Below are positions 1 through 8,443 of a DNA stretch of 8,465 nucleotides, piece by piece. Under the pieces are notes generated by a model, which saw nothing but the letters and a program-made list of their open reading frames with translations, ran no database searches and was not told where the DNA came from. The stretch lies in contig CAMAWS010000111.1 in the NCBI GenBank assembly GCA_945861845.1, positions 1 to 8,465 on the forward strand, read 5' to 3'. The translations under genes and the position numbers were made by a program. Position 1 is the first letter of the stretch, and every line of letters begins with the position of its first letter. Source of the stretch: Candidatus Sulfopaludibacter sp. SbA3 (GTDB taxonomy: Bacteria; Acidobacteriota; Terriglobia; 20CM-2-55-15).

Positions 1-795
1 TGGATACGGTATGCGCCAAACGATCGTGCAGAGTCCCCAGATAACGAGCTGGAAGTATCCGCCCGCCAGGGTTACCAGCATTCGATTGCGTTTCGACGGG
101 AACATCCACGAATCGCTCACGTCGCAATAAAATGCCGGCTGAAAGTAGATCAGCATGAGACCGACTTCGTGTACCTTCCCTCCAAAATGACAACAGGTCA
201 CCCCATGGGCGAACTCGTGGACCGTGACAATCGTAAAAACAACAAGCCAGATGAAGAACAGGCTTTGAACGTTAAATAGACTCTGAACGCCTGCGCCTAA
301 CTCGTCCCAATGCAGGAAAGTAAGCGTAAAGCCGGTGAAGATTGATAGCAGGGCGAAGACCTGGAACCACGCTGTAAACGCCCAGCGTGTGCGAGGAAGC
401 AGCCATGCGAACACTTTTTCGGGATTCAGCGAAGCAAGTTTCCAATAAAGAAAACCCTCCTCGGTGTCGCCGACCTTACGGCTCTTGTAGGAGGCGAGCT
501 TCTCGCGTCCTTCGGCGCTATCGAGCAGCAGCTTGTCTTCGAGCGATGTGAAAAAAGCCGCGATGGTCGAAGCGGAAATGGTTCCGCCGAGCTTTTCGCC
601 AAGACGCTCGGCGACTGTTTCGGCATCAAGCGGTTCGCGAATTAAGTCTAGAATTGACGCCTGGTTTTCCGTGAATCGGAAGTACCGTTTTGTGAGTGGA
701 TCTTTGACGACGAGGTAGGTCTTGCCTTGCTGCTGCTGACGGGAGAACTCGAGGTCCGGCCGGAGCTGCACCGCGTATGACAGGTTCTGCTCCAT
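1..795 (-). CDS. PqqD-like domain / M50 (site-2 protease-type) membrane zinc metallopeptidase, N-terminal part, cut by window edge
   Basis: The frame is open from an ATG at 793-795 to the left edge (265 residues, no stop), so this is the 5' part of a longer gene. An in-frame TGA lies 9 nt before the ATG, which fixes the start; the SD is weak (GAGAG only 3 nt away). Residues about 25-95 look like a PqqD-type winged-helix domain (VVKDPLTKRYFRF, then ILDLI and an LEDKLLLD end). Hydrophobic segments follow at about 140-161, 176-195 and 240-260. The second ends in HEFAHG (residues 193-198), the HExxH zinc motif of M50 intramembrane or membrane-bound proteases. The motif YCDVSDSW (223-230) resembles the DVSDAW block of the 'putative peptide zinc metalloprotease' family, and its first Asp is a candidate third zinc ligand. 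Family members often sit near HlyD-type adaptors or peptide-processing genes, but the neighbours here lie outside the window. The substrate is unknown. Fold and protease family are fairly sure; the role is not. Confidence 0.85.
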   Translation of the reverse strand, partial: MEQNLSYAVQLRPDLEFSRQQQQGKTYLVVKDPLTKRYFRFTENQASILDLIREPLDAETVAERLGEKLGGTISASTIAAFFTSLEDKLLLDSAEGREKLASYKSRKVGDTEEGFLYWKLASLNPEKVFAWLLPRTRWAFTAWFQVFALLSIFTGFTLTFLHWDELGAGVQSLFNVQSLFFIWLVVFTIVTVHEFAHGVTCCHFGGKVHEVGLMLIYFQPAFYCDVSDSWMFPSKRNRMLVTLAGGYFQLVIWGLCTIVWRIPYP

Positions 796-804
796 TTGCT
801 CTCA

Positions 805-850
805 GTTCAACAAACCGAACAAGACCCTGCGGTCGAATGATCGCAGGGTC
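805..850 (-). terminator. Probable rho-independent terminator of cspA
   Basis: Positions 823-850 form a 12-bp stem (9 perfect outer pairs GACCCTGCG/CGCAGGGTC, then G-U, U-A, C-G) with a 4-nt loop. It begins about 10 nt past the cspA stop on the minus strand. The following transcript is T-rich but interrupted (TTGTTCGGTTTGTT). It lies in the 64-nt gap before the protease gene and should reduce read-through into it. The tract is not a pure T run, so termination may be partial. Confidence 0.75.
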
Positions 851-859
851 CCGAAATCG

Positions 860-1069
860 TTACTGCGCTTTTTCGACGTTCTCAGCCTGGAATCCCTTTG
901 GTCCCTGAGTGATTGTGAACTCAACGTCATCGCCTTCCTTCAAGGTCTTGTATCCCTCGCTGACGATGGCGGAATAGTGGACAAACACATCCCCGCCTGA
1001 AGCCCTCTCGATAAACCCGAAGCCTTTTTTGTTGTTGAACCACTTTACCTTGCCTGTTTCTTTACTCAT
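860..1069 (-). CDS. cspA: Cold-shock protein, CspA family (single CSD)
   Basis: A 69-residue single cold-shock domain, the usual size for the family. It starts with the typical [15 protein letters not shown] block. RNP1 is KGFGFI (residues 15-20) and RNP2 is VFVHY (28-32), with the conserved aromatic residues (W10, F11, F17, F19, F29, H31, Y32) that stack on single-stranded RNA or DNA. Known family members are cytoplasmic RNA chaperones that melt secondary structure and help translation or antitermination, and not all are cold-induced. The start is supported by AAGGAG about 9 nt upstream of the ATG on the minus strand. It has its own consensus promoter (-35 at 1215-1220, -10 at 1193-1198), a leader of about 117 nt and a hairpin terminator just after the stop, so it is probably monocistronic. 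The symbol marks the family; which csp paralogue it is cannot be told from one copy. Confidence 0.96.
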   Translation of the reverse strand: MSKETGKVKWFNNKKGFGFIERASGGDVFVHYSAIVSEGYKTLKEGDDVEFTITQGPKGFQAENVEKAQ

Positions 1070-1186
1070 TACCGCGAACTCCTTTTTTACTTGTAACTAT
1101 TTCTGTCTAAACTTCGCAGTTGAGAGAGGGCAACGATTTCGGAATTACTCTTTCTCCATCTACTAGAAGCCGCAAAGTGTAAACCG
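1070..1186 (-). promoter_or_regulatory. Long 5' leader of cspA with possible long-range helix
   Basis: The predicted transcript has about 117 nt before the ATG, in line with the long leaders known for cold-shock genes. Near its 5' end ACTTTGCGG (complement of 1170-1178) can pair with CTGCGAAGT (complement of 1111-1119): 9 bp including two G-U pairs, enclosing about 50 nt. The SD region itself (GTAAAAAAGGAG) is A-rich and looks unpaired. A temperature-responsive role is inference by analogy with the E. coli cspA leader; no sequence similarity to it is claimed. Confidence 0.45.
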
Positions 1187-1192
1187 TCGGGC

Positions 1193-1220
1193 ATTATACC
1201 CAAACCAAGCATGGTGTCAA
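1193..1220 (-). promoter_or_regulatory. Consensus sigma70-type promoter of cspA
   Basis: On the minus strand TTGACA (1215-1220) is followed after 16 bp by TATAAT (1193-1198); both hexamers match consensus exactly. Transcription would start near 1186, giving a leader of about 117 nt before the cspA ATG. No operator-like repeat was seen over the hexamers. Confidence 0.85.
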
Positions 1221-1388
1221 CTTCCGATGTCACCGATAAGTTGAGGCTGTCCAAAGGGTTGTCGGCGATCCAGTGGCAACAGCCCATCTCTATATTAATG
1301 ACCGTCTGCGAGTGCCTGCCGGAGACCAACATAGAATAATGACTACTCGGGATGGCAGCCGGAAACAGTTCCCCGCTCGTGGGAAAGA
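1221..1388. other. Gene-free stretch between the queA end and the cspA promoter
   Basis: Together with the cspA leader and promoter this makes a 324-nt gap (1070-1393). Short frames cross it on both strands, but none has a convincing SD or a recognisable protein, and no tRNA-like fold was found. Apart from the hairpin next to queA, I see nothing in it that I can name. Confidence 0.5.
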
Positions 1389-1394
1389 GCTGCC
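1354..1394 (-). terminator. Possible hairpin terminator after queA
   Basis: Read on the minus strand, the outer arms GGCAGC (1389-1394, starting inside the queA stop codon) and GCTGCC (1354-1359) pair over 6 bp. An inner TTCCC/GGGAA stem (1381-1385 with 1369-1373) is separated from the outer stem by unpaired bases. No clear T tract follows (ATTATTCTATG about 15 nt on), so this may be only a 3'-end structure. Confidence 0.35.
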
Positions 1395-2428
1395 TACACG
1401 ATCAACATGCAATCGCCATAGCTGTAGAAGCGATACCTTTCGCTTATGGCATGGCTATAGGCCCTTTCAATCATCGAACGGGAGCTGAAGGCCGTAACCA
1501 ACATGAGCAACGTGGATCGCGGGAGGTGGAAGTTTGTCAGGAGGCCCCCCACTGCGGCGAATTCATATCCAGGCAAAATAAACAGGTCCGCATTTCCGGT
1601 TCCTGCTTCAAACCGGCCAAATCGCCGCCGGACGTATTCGAGCGTGCGACTGGACGTTGTACCCACAGCCACGATGCGCCTGCCCGCACTCTCGGCCTCG
1701 TTCAATGCTGTGGCGGCTTCGGGAGTGATCTCATATCGTTCGGACTTGAGGACATGCTCGCGCGGATCTTCGCTTCTAACGGGAATGAATGTTCCAACAC
1801 CCACGTGAAGAGTGATCTTGAGAATCGCAATGCCCCGCTGCCTGAGCGTGTCAAACATTCCTTCCGTGAAATGGAGTCCGGCCGTCGGGGCCGCTACGGC
1901 GCCGATCGGGTTCGCGTATACCGTCTGGTATTCAAGGGCGTCGGAACCCGTGTCTTCCCTTCCCAGGTACGGAGGCAGCGGTATGTGACCATGACGCTCG
2001 AGAAACGTTTCAACGCTGGAGTATGACTTCCACTCAAGCAGTCGCAGACCGTGCTGCGTCGCTTCCCCAAAAATTCCTATGGCTCCATCAAAATCCACTC
2101 GATCCCCGGGCCGGATTCGCTTGCCGGGATAACACATGACCTCCCAGAGATCTGGACCCACGGAACCGGCGAACAGGACCTCGATCTCGCGATTGCTCCC
2201 GGAAGCGCGATGCAAGGTTCCGTAGGTGCGAGACCGCATCACACGCGTATCATTAATGACGAGCACGTCCGAGGGATCCAGAAGTTCCGGCAGATTTCTG
2301 AAAGCGCTGTCTGTAAGCTGTCCGGTGCGCCGGTCGAGGACCATCATTCTTGACGCGTCTCGCGGGCGGACAGGCTCTCGCGCGATCAAGTCCGGCGGCA
2401 ATTCATAATCAAAATCCGAGAGCTTCAT
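1394..2428 (-). CDS. queA: S-adenosylmethionine:tRNA ribosyltransferase-isomerase QueA
   Basis: A 344-residue protein, normal for QueA. The enzyme moves the ribosyl part of S-adenosylmethionine onto preQ1 in the anticodon of GUN tRNAs, making epoxyqueuosine, the next-to-last step of queuosine synthesis in the cytoplasm. Family blocks are present in order: MKLSDFDYELP at the N terminus, VLVINDTRV (residues 55-63), GHIPLPPYL (147-155), AAPTAGLHFT (179-188), LHVGVGTF (207-214), GTTSSRTLE (256-264), LLTNFHLPRSTLLMLV (296-311) and RYRFYSYGD near the end. Both termini look complete. The usual partner tgt is not adjacent; instead queA stands head-to-head with an rRNA methyltransferase gene, 5 bp between start codons. 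No strong SD precedes the ATG (only AAGAA close by). A -10-like TATTAT (2452-2457, minus strand) lies inside the neighbouring gene. A long open frame antisense to queA is a coding shadow. Confidence 0.97.
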   Translation of the reverse strand: MKLSDFDYELPPDLIAREPVRPRDASRMMVLDRRTGQLTDSAFRNLPELLDPSDVLVINDTRVMRSRTYGTLHRASGSNREIEVLFAGSVGPDLWEVMCYPGKRIRPGDRVDFDGAIGIFGEATQHGLRLLEWKSYSSVETFLERHGHIPLPPYLGREDTGSDALEYQTVYANPIGAVAAPTAGLHFTEGMFDTLRQRGIAILKITLHVGVGTFIPVRSEDPREHVLKSERYEITPEAATALNEAESAGRRIVAVGTTSSRTLEYVRRRFGRFEAGTGNADLFILPGYEFAAVGGLLTNFHLPRSTLLMLVTAFSSRSMIERAYSHAISERYRFYSYGDCMLIV

Positions 2429-2457
2429 TTCTTATGGTCAACGGAGAAGTCATAATA
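2404..2457. promoter_or_regulatory. Face-to-face candidate -10 elements in the queA/rlmI divergent start region
   Basis: Plus strand: CATAAT (2404-2409, 5 of 6 matches) lies 24 bp before the rlmI ATG, inside queA. Minus strand: TATTAT (2452-2457, 5 of 6) lies 23 bp before the queA ATG, inside rlmI. Neither has a recognisable -35 hexamer at 16-18 bp. Only 5 bp separate the start codons, so at least part of each promoter must lie within the other gene. These are candidates only. Confidence 0.35.
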
Positions 2458-3603
2458 CGCAAACGTGGCGCCGACCGCATTCGGCACGGACACCTATGGG
2501 TATACCGTAGCGACATCGTCGAAGCGAAAGACGCTGAGCCGGGCGGCATCGTCAAGGTTTGCGACCAGCGCGGAGCGACTATAGGCAAAGCGTTCTACAG
2601 CTCGCAGTCACAGATCGCGCTCCGCTTTCTTGCCCGCGGCGACGCCAAAATCGACGAGGAATTCTTCCGCAAGCGCTTCGAGGCCGCGGACCAGCTTCGG
2701 GAACGCCTGGGAGTGGATCCCCGATTGAGCCGTCGCATCCACTCCGAGGGAGATCTGCTGCCAGGCATCATCGTCGATCGCTACGGTGACCGAATCGTCG
2801 CCCAGAGCCTGATCCAGTCTACAGATCGCCTTCAGCCCCTGATAACCCGGATAATCAGTGACCGATACCATCCGCAATCCATTCTCTTTCGAAATGATAG
2901 CAGGGTGCGTGAGCTCGAGGGCCTCGAGTTGAAGCAGGAAGTCGTGGGCGATCCCCTGCCGGAAACGATAATCGTGGACGAAGACGGTTTGCAGGTTGCC
3001 ATTCCACTGGCCGCAGGCCAGAAGACCGGCGCATACCTGGACCAGCGGGATAACCGGCGCGCTGCAAAACGGTACGCGCGCGGGGCTGCGCTGGACGCAT
3101 TCAGTTATGGAGGCGCGTTCGCACTCCACCTCAGCAGCGTATGCGATTCGGTTGAAGCAGTGGATATCTCGGCGCCGGCTGTGGAGTTGGTTCGCGCAAA
3201 CGCGGAGCGGAACAACCTGAAGAACATTACTGCCATCGAGGCAAACGTTTTCGACTTCCTGCGCCAGCGCCACAGCGAAAACGCGCGTTACGACACCATC
3301 GTGCTCGACCCTCCCGCCTTTGCCAAGAACAAGGACAGTCTCGAGGGCGCTATGCGGGGTTATAAGGAAATCAACAATCGGGCGATGAGGCTCTTGCGCC
3401 CTCACGGCATCCTTGTTACATGCTCGTGTTCCCACCACGTGAACGAGGGCATTTTTGCGGAAATGCTGGCGGATGCGGCAAATGATGCTGGATGCTGGGT
3501 GCGGGTCATCGAACGGCGCGTCCAGTCAGCCGATCACCCGATTTTGCTGACGGTTCCAGAGACTCTGTATCTGAAATGTTTCATTCTGGAAATCGTATAT
3601 TGA
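2434..3603 (+). CDS. rlmI: 23S rRNA (cytosine-C5) methyltransferase, RlmI-type (PUA + class I SAM methyltransferase)
   Basis: A 389-residue protein of the COG1092 family. In E. coli RlmI makes m5C1962 in 23S rRNA. The N-terminal residues (about 5-75, VIIRKRGADRIRHGHLWVYRSDI onward) form a PUA RNA-binding domain. A central block has LLPGIIVDRYGD (108-119) and GQKTGAYLDQRDNR (195-208). The Rossmann methyltransferase core has DAFSYGGAFAL (221-231, SAM binding), VEAVDIS (240-246), VLDPPAFAK (290-298, motif IV) and TCSCSHHV (329-336, with the candidate catalytic Cys). The C terminus (ADHP, then LYLK) matches the E. coli RlmI end pattern from memory. The frame is open further upstream, to an ATG at 2350 inside queA, but those 28 residues are not family-like. 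The ATG at 2434, with GAGAG 11 nt before it, places the PUA domain at the usual distance, so I chose it. The exact rRNA target is inferred by family. Confidence 0.93.
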   Translation: MVNGEVIIRKRGADRIRHGHLWVYRSDIVEAKDAEPGGIVKVCDQRGATIGKAFYSSQSQIALRFLARGDAKIDEEFFRKRFEAADQLRERLGVDPRLSRRIHSEGDLLPGIIVDRYGDRIVAQSLIQSTDRLQPLITRIISDRYHPQSILFRNDSRVRELEGLELKQEVVGDPLPETIIVDEDGLQVAIPLAAGQKTGAYLDQRDNRRAAKRYARGAALDAFSYGGAFALHLSSVCDSVEAVDISAPAVELVRANAERNNLKNITAIEANVFDFLRQRHSENARYDTIVLDPPAFAKNKDSLEGAMRGYKEINNRAMRLLRPHGILVTCSCSHHVNEGIFAEMLADAANDAGCWVRVIERRVQSADHPILLTVPETLYLKCFILEIVY

Positions 3604-3628
3604 CAGTCATACGCTCAGATCATATGTT
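3600..3628 (+). promoter_or_regulatory. Sigma70-type promoter of hsp20-clpB
   Basis: TTGACA (3600-3605, full consensus) is followed after 17 bp by TATGTT (3623-3628, 4 of 6 matches). The -35 overlaps the rlmI stop codon (3601-3603). The start point would be near 3635, leaving a leader of about 28 nt with GGAGG. No CIRCE repeat and no CTTGAA box lie in the 59-nt gap. Confidence 0.6.
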
Positions 3629-3662
3629 GATGAATGACTAAGATATGTGGAGGATTTGACCG

Positions 3663-4106
3663 ATGGCCGTTACAAAATGGGATCCGTTCCGAGACTTAAA
3701 CATGCTGCAGGACCGTATGAACCGCCTATTTGATGATGCCGGGCGTGGATGGAGATCTGACGAACCCATATCCACAACGACTTGGAGCCCCGCAATCGAT
3801 ATTTTTGAAACCGAGGGTGAAATCGTTGTAAAAGCGGAGCTTCCAGGTTTAGAGCGCAAGGACATTACAGTGCATCTCGAGAATAACGTCTTGACCCTTC
3901 GGGGCGAGCGCCGATTCGAAAAAGAGGCCAAAGAGGAGAATTATCATCGGATCGAGCGATCTTACGGGGGATTCAGCCGGGCATTCTCCATTCCGATGAC
4001 CGTAGACGAACAGAGCATTAATGCGGACTACAAGGATGGAATCCTCAATATCCGGCTTCCAAAGAAGGAGCAGGCGAAGCCGAAGCAGATCAAGATCAAT
4101 GAGTGA
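3663..4106 (+). CDS. Small heat-shock protein, Hsp20/alpha-crystallin family
   Basis: A 147-residue ATP-independent holdase of the cytoplasm, of normal length for bacterial Hsp20. The N-terminal arm (WDPFRDLNMLQDRMNRLF, residues 6-23) is the amphipathic segment typical of the family. The alpha-crystallin domain spans about 42-133, from W-S-P-A-I-D-I through ELPGLERKDI (59-68) and NNVLTLRGER (74-83) to the signature DYKDGILNIRLPK (122-134). The C-terminal IKI (143-145) is the I-x-I/V motif that docks into the neighbouring dimer during oligomer assembly. The SD GGAGG (3649-3653) sits 9 nt before the ATG. clpB follows after 15 nt. sHSPs are known to co-aggregate with clients and make aggregates easier for ClpB/DnaK to dissolve, so the pairing is functionally sensible. 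Regulation appears to come from its own promoter. Confidence 0.96.
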   Translation: MAVTKWDPFRDLNMLQDRMNRLFDDAGRGWRSDEPISTTTWSPAIDIFETEGEIVVKAELPGLERKDITVHLENNVLTLRGERRFEKEAKEENYHRIERSYGGFSRAFSIPMTVDEQSINADYKDGILNIRLPKKEQAKPKQIKINE

Positions 4107-4121
4107 GGACTGAAAACGCCC

Positions 4122-6692
4122 ATGATTCGTTTTGACAAACTAACCATCAAGGCCCAGGAAGCGCTGCAGGCGGCGCAAGGTCACGCCCAGGAGCGTGGAA
4201 ACCCACAGATCACCCCCGATCATCTTCTTTGGGCATTGGTCCAGCAGAAGGATGGAGTGGTATTGCCGGTTCTTCAGAAGTTGGGGACGAATCTGCAGAC
4301 TTTGGCCCGCGACCTGGCCGACTCTGTGGCGAAGCTCCCGAAAGTGCAGGGTCAGGACGAAACTCAGCTCTCGCCGGCGCTTAACCGCATGATCGAAGAA
4401 GCGTTGAAGGAAGCTGACCAGTTCAAGGACGAATACGTCAGCACCGAGCATCTGCTGATCGCGTTGTCAAATGGGAAAGGCGAATCTGTATCGCAGATTT
4501 TACAGTCGCACGGCGTCACGAAGGACGCGATCCTCAAAGTGCTCGTGTCGATTCGAGGGACTCAGAAGATCACGGATCCAAATCCGGAAGAGAAGTATCA
4601 GGCCCTGCAGCGATACTCCCGCGATCTCACCGATCTTGCGCGTAAAGGCAAACTGGACCCGGTAATCGGCCGGGACGAAGAGATCCGCCGCGTGATTCAA
4701 ATTCTTTCGCGCCGCACAAAGAACAATCCGGTACTGATTGGCGAGCCTGGTGTCGGAAAGACCGCGATCGTGGAGGGACTGGCTCGCCGCATCATTGCGG
4801 GCGATGTGCCGGAATCACTGAAGCGCAAGAAGCTTGTCTCGCTCGATCTGGGGGCAATGATTGCAGGAACGAAATATCGGGGCGAGTTCGAAGACCGGCT
4901 GAAGGCGGTCATGAAGGAAATCGAGGAGGCCGGCGGGGAAATCATCCTCTTCATTGACGAACTGCATACCCTGGTGGGCGCGGGTGGCGCGGAAGGCTCC
5001 ATCGACGCCTCGAACATGCTCAAGCCCGCATTGGCGCGAGGGGATCTGCGCTGCATCGGCGCCACGACGCTGAACGAATACCAGAAGTACATCGAAAAGG
5101 ACAAAGCGCTCGAACGCAGGTTCCAGAAAACGTACGTCGGGGAGCCGACTGTGGAAGACACCATAGCGATCCTGCGAGGCCTGAAGGAGCGATACGAGAT
5201 CCATCATGGCGTGAAGATCAAGGATTCAGCGATCATCGCCGCGGCAACGCTTTCGCATCGGTATATCGCCGACAGGTTTCTGCCGGACAAGGCGATTGAT
5301 CTTATCGATGAAGCGGCCGCAAGTTTGCGCATGCAGATTGACTCCATGCCGGTCGAAATCGAAGTTGTCGAGCGGCAGATCATGCAGCTTGAAATTGAGC
5401 GGCAGGCGCTGACCAAGGAAGAGGATCCGCCCTCCCGCGAACGCCTGGGCCTGATCGAAAAGGAACTTGGGGAACTGCGCGAACGATCAACGGAAAAGAA
5501 GCTGCGGTGGCAGCATGAAAAGGACCTGATTCAGAACATTCGCACGTTGAAAGAGGGAATCGAACAGGCGCACATCGAGGAGCAGCAGGCGGAACGGCAG
5601 GGCAACTACGCGAAGGTTGCCGAGATCCGTTATGGACGACTCCAGGAGCTCGACAAAAAACTTAAGGAGGCGAGCGCCACTCTCGAAGGCCCTCAACAGA
5701 ATGACCGAATGTTGAAGGAGCAGGTTGACGAGGAGGATATCGCTCACATTGTAGGGAAGTGGACCGGAATACCGGTCTCAAAGATGCTTGAGAGCGAAAT
5801 TCAGAAGCTGATCCGCATGGAACACCTTCTTGCAAACCGCGTTGTTGGTCAAGACGAGGCGCTCAAGGCTGTCGCGAATTCGATTCGCCGATCCCGGGCA
5901 GGCCTTCAAGACACCAACCGCCCGATTGGCGTGTTCATGTTCCTCGGTCCGACGGGAGTGGGCAAGACGGAAACCGCGCGGGCCCTTGCTGAATTCCTGT
6001 TTGATGACGAACGGTCCATGATCCGCGTAGATATGTCCGAATACATGGAAAAGCACTCCGTTTCGCGACTGATCGGAGCTCCTCCGGGGTATGTTGGCTA
6101 CGATGAAGGCGGCCAGCTCACAGAAACCGTTCGCCGCAGGCCGTACGCGGTGATCCTGCTCGACGAAATCGAGAAGGCGCATCCCGATGTCTGGAACATC
6201 ATGCTGCAGATATTTGACGATGGGCGTCTGACCGATGGCAAAGGCCGGACAGTCGACTTCAAAAACACGGTTGTCATCATGACTTCGAATGTTGGGGTCG
6301 GACAGGCGGAAGCGAATATCAGGGAAGAGTTGAAAGGACATTTCAAGCCGGAGTTCCTTAACCGGATCGACGATATCGTCATCTTCAAGAGCCTTGGCAA
6401 GGAGGAGATTTCGAAGATCATTGAGATTCAGCTCGCTGTGTTTCGAAAACATCTTGCCGATCGCAAGATCACGCTCGACCTCACGCCGGCTGCCCGCGAA
6501 GAGCTCTTAAAGGCAGGATACGATCCCGCGTTCGGCGCACGGCCGCTCAAGCGGGCAATCCAAAGGCTGCTGGCGGACCAACTGGCGTTGAAGCTGTTGG
6601 AAGGAACGATCCAACCGGGTGAACACGTCGTTGCCGACGTTACGAAGGGCGGGGAATTCACGTTCAAAGGGGTCCCCGCCGTAGCATCCTGA
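4122..6692 (+). CDS. clpB: ATP-dependent disaggregase ClpB (Hsp100)
   Basis: An 856-residue protein, full ClpB length. The N domain (about 1-145) has two Clp-N repeats, beginning [15 protein letters not shown] and, at about 83, [15 protein letters not shown]-1: Walker A GEPGVGKT (207-214), pore-loop KYRGEFE (251-257), Walker B ILFIDE (275-280) and ALERRF with the arginine finger (329-334). The coiled-coil M domain (about 410-525) separates ClpB from ClpA/ClpC. AAA-2: Walker A GPTGVGKT (609-616), pore-loop GYVGYDEGG (656-664), Walker B ILLDE (678-682), FLNRIDD (745-751) and sensor-2 GARPLKR (805-811). There is no IGF/IGL-type ClpP-binding loop that I could see. With DnaK (not in the window), family members thread aggregated proteins through the hexamer pore. 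It is the second gene of a pair with hsp20; a weak SD, GAGGA (4105-4109), overlaps the hsp20 stop. An internal start giving the short ClpB form, as in E. coli, was not assessed. Confidence 0.98.
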   Translation: MIRFDKLTIKAQEALQAAQGHAQERGNPQITPDHLLWALVQQKDGVVLPVLQKLGTNLQTLARDLADSVAKLPKVQGQDETQLSPALNRMIEEALKEADQFKDEYVSTEHLLIALSNGKGESVSQILQSHGVTKDAILKVLVSIRGTQKITDPNPEEKYQALQRYSRDLTDLARKGKLDPVIGRDEEIRRVIQILSRRTKNNPVLIGEPGVGKTAIVEGLARRIIAGDVPESLKRKKLVSLDLGAMIAGTKYRGEFEDRLKAVMKEIEEAGGEIILFIDELHTLVGAGGAEGSIDASNMLKPALARGDLRCIGATTLNEYQKYIEKDKALERRFQKTYVGEPTVEDTIAILRGLKERYEIHHGVKIKDSAIIAAATLSHRYIADRFLPDKAIDLIDEAAASLRMQIDSMPVEIEVVERQIMQLEIERQALTKEEDPPSRERLGLIEKELGELRERSTEKKLRWQHEKDLIQNIRTLKEGIEQAHIEEQQAERQGNYAKVAEIRYGRLQELDKKLKEASATLEGPQQNDRMLKEQVDEEDIAHIVGKWTGIPVSKMLESEIQKLIRMEHLLANRVVGQDEALKAVANSIRRSRAGLQDTNRPIGVFMFLGPTGVGKTETARALAEFLFDDERSMIRVDMSEYMEKHSVSRLIGAPPGYVGYDEGGQLTETVRRRPYAVILLDEIEKAHPDVWNIMLQIFDDGRLTDGKGRTVDFKNTVVIMTSNVGVGQAEANIREELKGHFKPEFLNRIDDIVIFKSLGKEEISKIIEIQLAVFRKHLADRKITLDLTPAAREELLKAGYDPAFGARPLKRAIQRLLADQLALKLLEGTIQPGEHVVADVTKGGEFTFKGVPAVAS

Positions 6693-6710
6693 TCATTGCG
6701 ACCCCTTGAA
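6663..6710. repeat. Inverted repeat at the clpB end overlapping the groEL -35
   Basis: AAGGGGTC (6667-6674) and GACCCCTT (6700-6707) are perfect inverted arms. With one bulged A the pairing extends to TTC/GAA on the outside (6663-6665 with 6708-6710). The spacer of 25 nt contains the clpB stop (6690-6692). No T tract follows, so it is a poor classical terminator; it may weaken read-through into groEL. Confidence 0.4.
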
Positions 6711-6734
6711 CCTTGTCACTCTCTCCGTTATATT
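6706..6734 (+). promoter_or_regulatory. groEL promoter
   Basis: TTGAAC (6706-6711) is followed after 17 bp by TATATT (6729-6734, 5 of 6 matches to TATAAT). Start of transcription is predicted near 6741, inside the CIRCE element. The -35 lies in CCCTTGAA, which also matches the -35 of sigma32-type heat-shock promoters, but the -10 region (CCGTTATAT) is only a partial fit to that class, so a housekeeping sigma factor is more likely. Confidence 0.7.
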
Positions 6735-6760
6735 TAGCACTCTGTCTAATTGAGTGCCAA
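6734..6760 (+). promoter_or_regulatory. CIRCE operator (HrcA binding site)
   Basis: TTAGCACTC, 9 bp, then GAGTGCCAA: the first arm matches the CIRCE consensus exactly and the second has one change (C for T at 6758). Its first base coincides with the last base of the -10 and it covers the predicted start point, the usual position for HrcA repression. The element would also lie in the 5' end of the mRNA as a hairpin. It lies 48 bp before the groEL ATG. hrcA itself is not in the window. Confidence 0.95.
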
Positions 6761-6796
6761 CCGTCATCAATACCTGGGTACCTGCAAACGCAATAG

Positions 6797-8443
<1,647 letters not shown>

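Noticed and set aside
1087..1332. 81-residue frame on the minus strand running into the cspA leader
   Set aside because: It covers the consensus cspA promoter and leader, has no family resemblance, and its start lacks an SD; the regulatory reading explains the sequence better.
1352..2026. 224-residue open frame on the plus strand antisense to queA
   Set aside because: It lies fully opposite a gene with all QueA motifs intact, has no recognisable domain and a low-complexity composition typical of antisense frames in G+C-rich DNA.
2350..2433. Upstream ATG (2350) as the start of the rlmI gene
   Set aside because: The extra 28 residues overlap queA, are not PUA-like and lack an SD; the PUA domain starts right after the ATG at 2434.
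2608..3438. 276-residue open frame on the minus strand opposite rlmI
   Set aside because: Coding shadow of the methyltransferase gene; no SD and no family-like motif.
3619..3653. RNA thermometer (ROSE or fourU type) before hsp20
   Set aside because: Only weak 4-5 bp arms (CATAT/ATATG) were found and nothing pairs with the GGAGG SD; the predicted leader of about 28 nt is too short for such an element.
5778..6452. 224-residue open frame on the minus strand opposite clpB
   Set aside because: Antisense to the conserved AAA-2 region of clpB; codon-bias shadow.
6713..6734. TTGTCA (6713-6718) as the groEL -35
   Set aside because: Spacing to TATATT would be 10 bp; TTGAAC at 6706 gives 17 bp.
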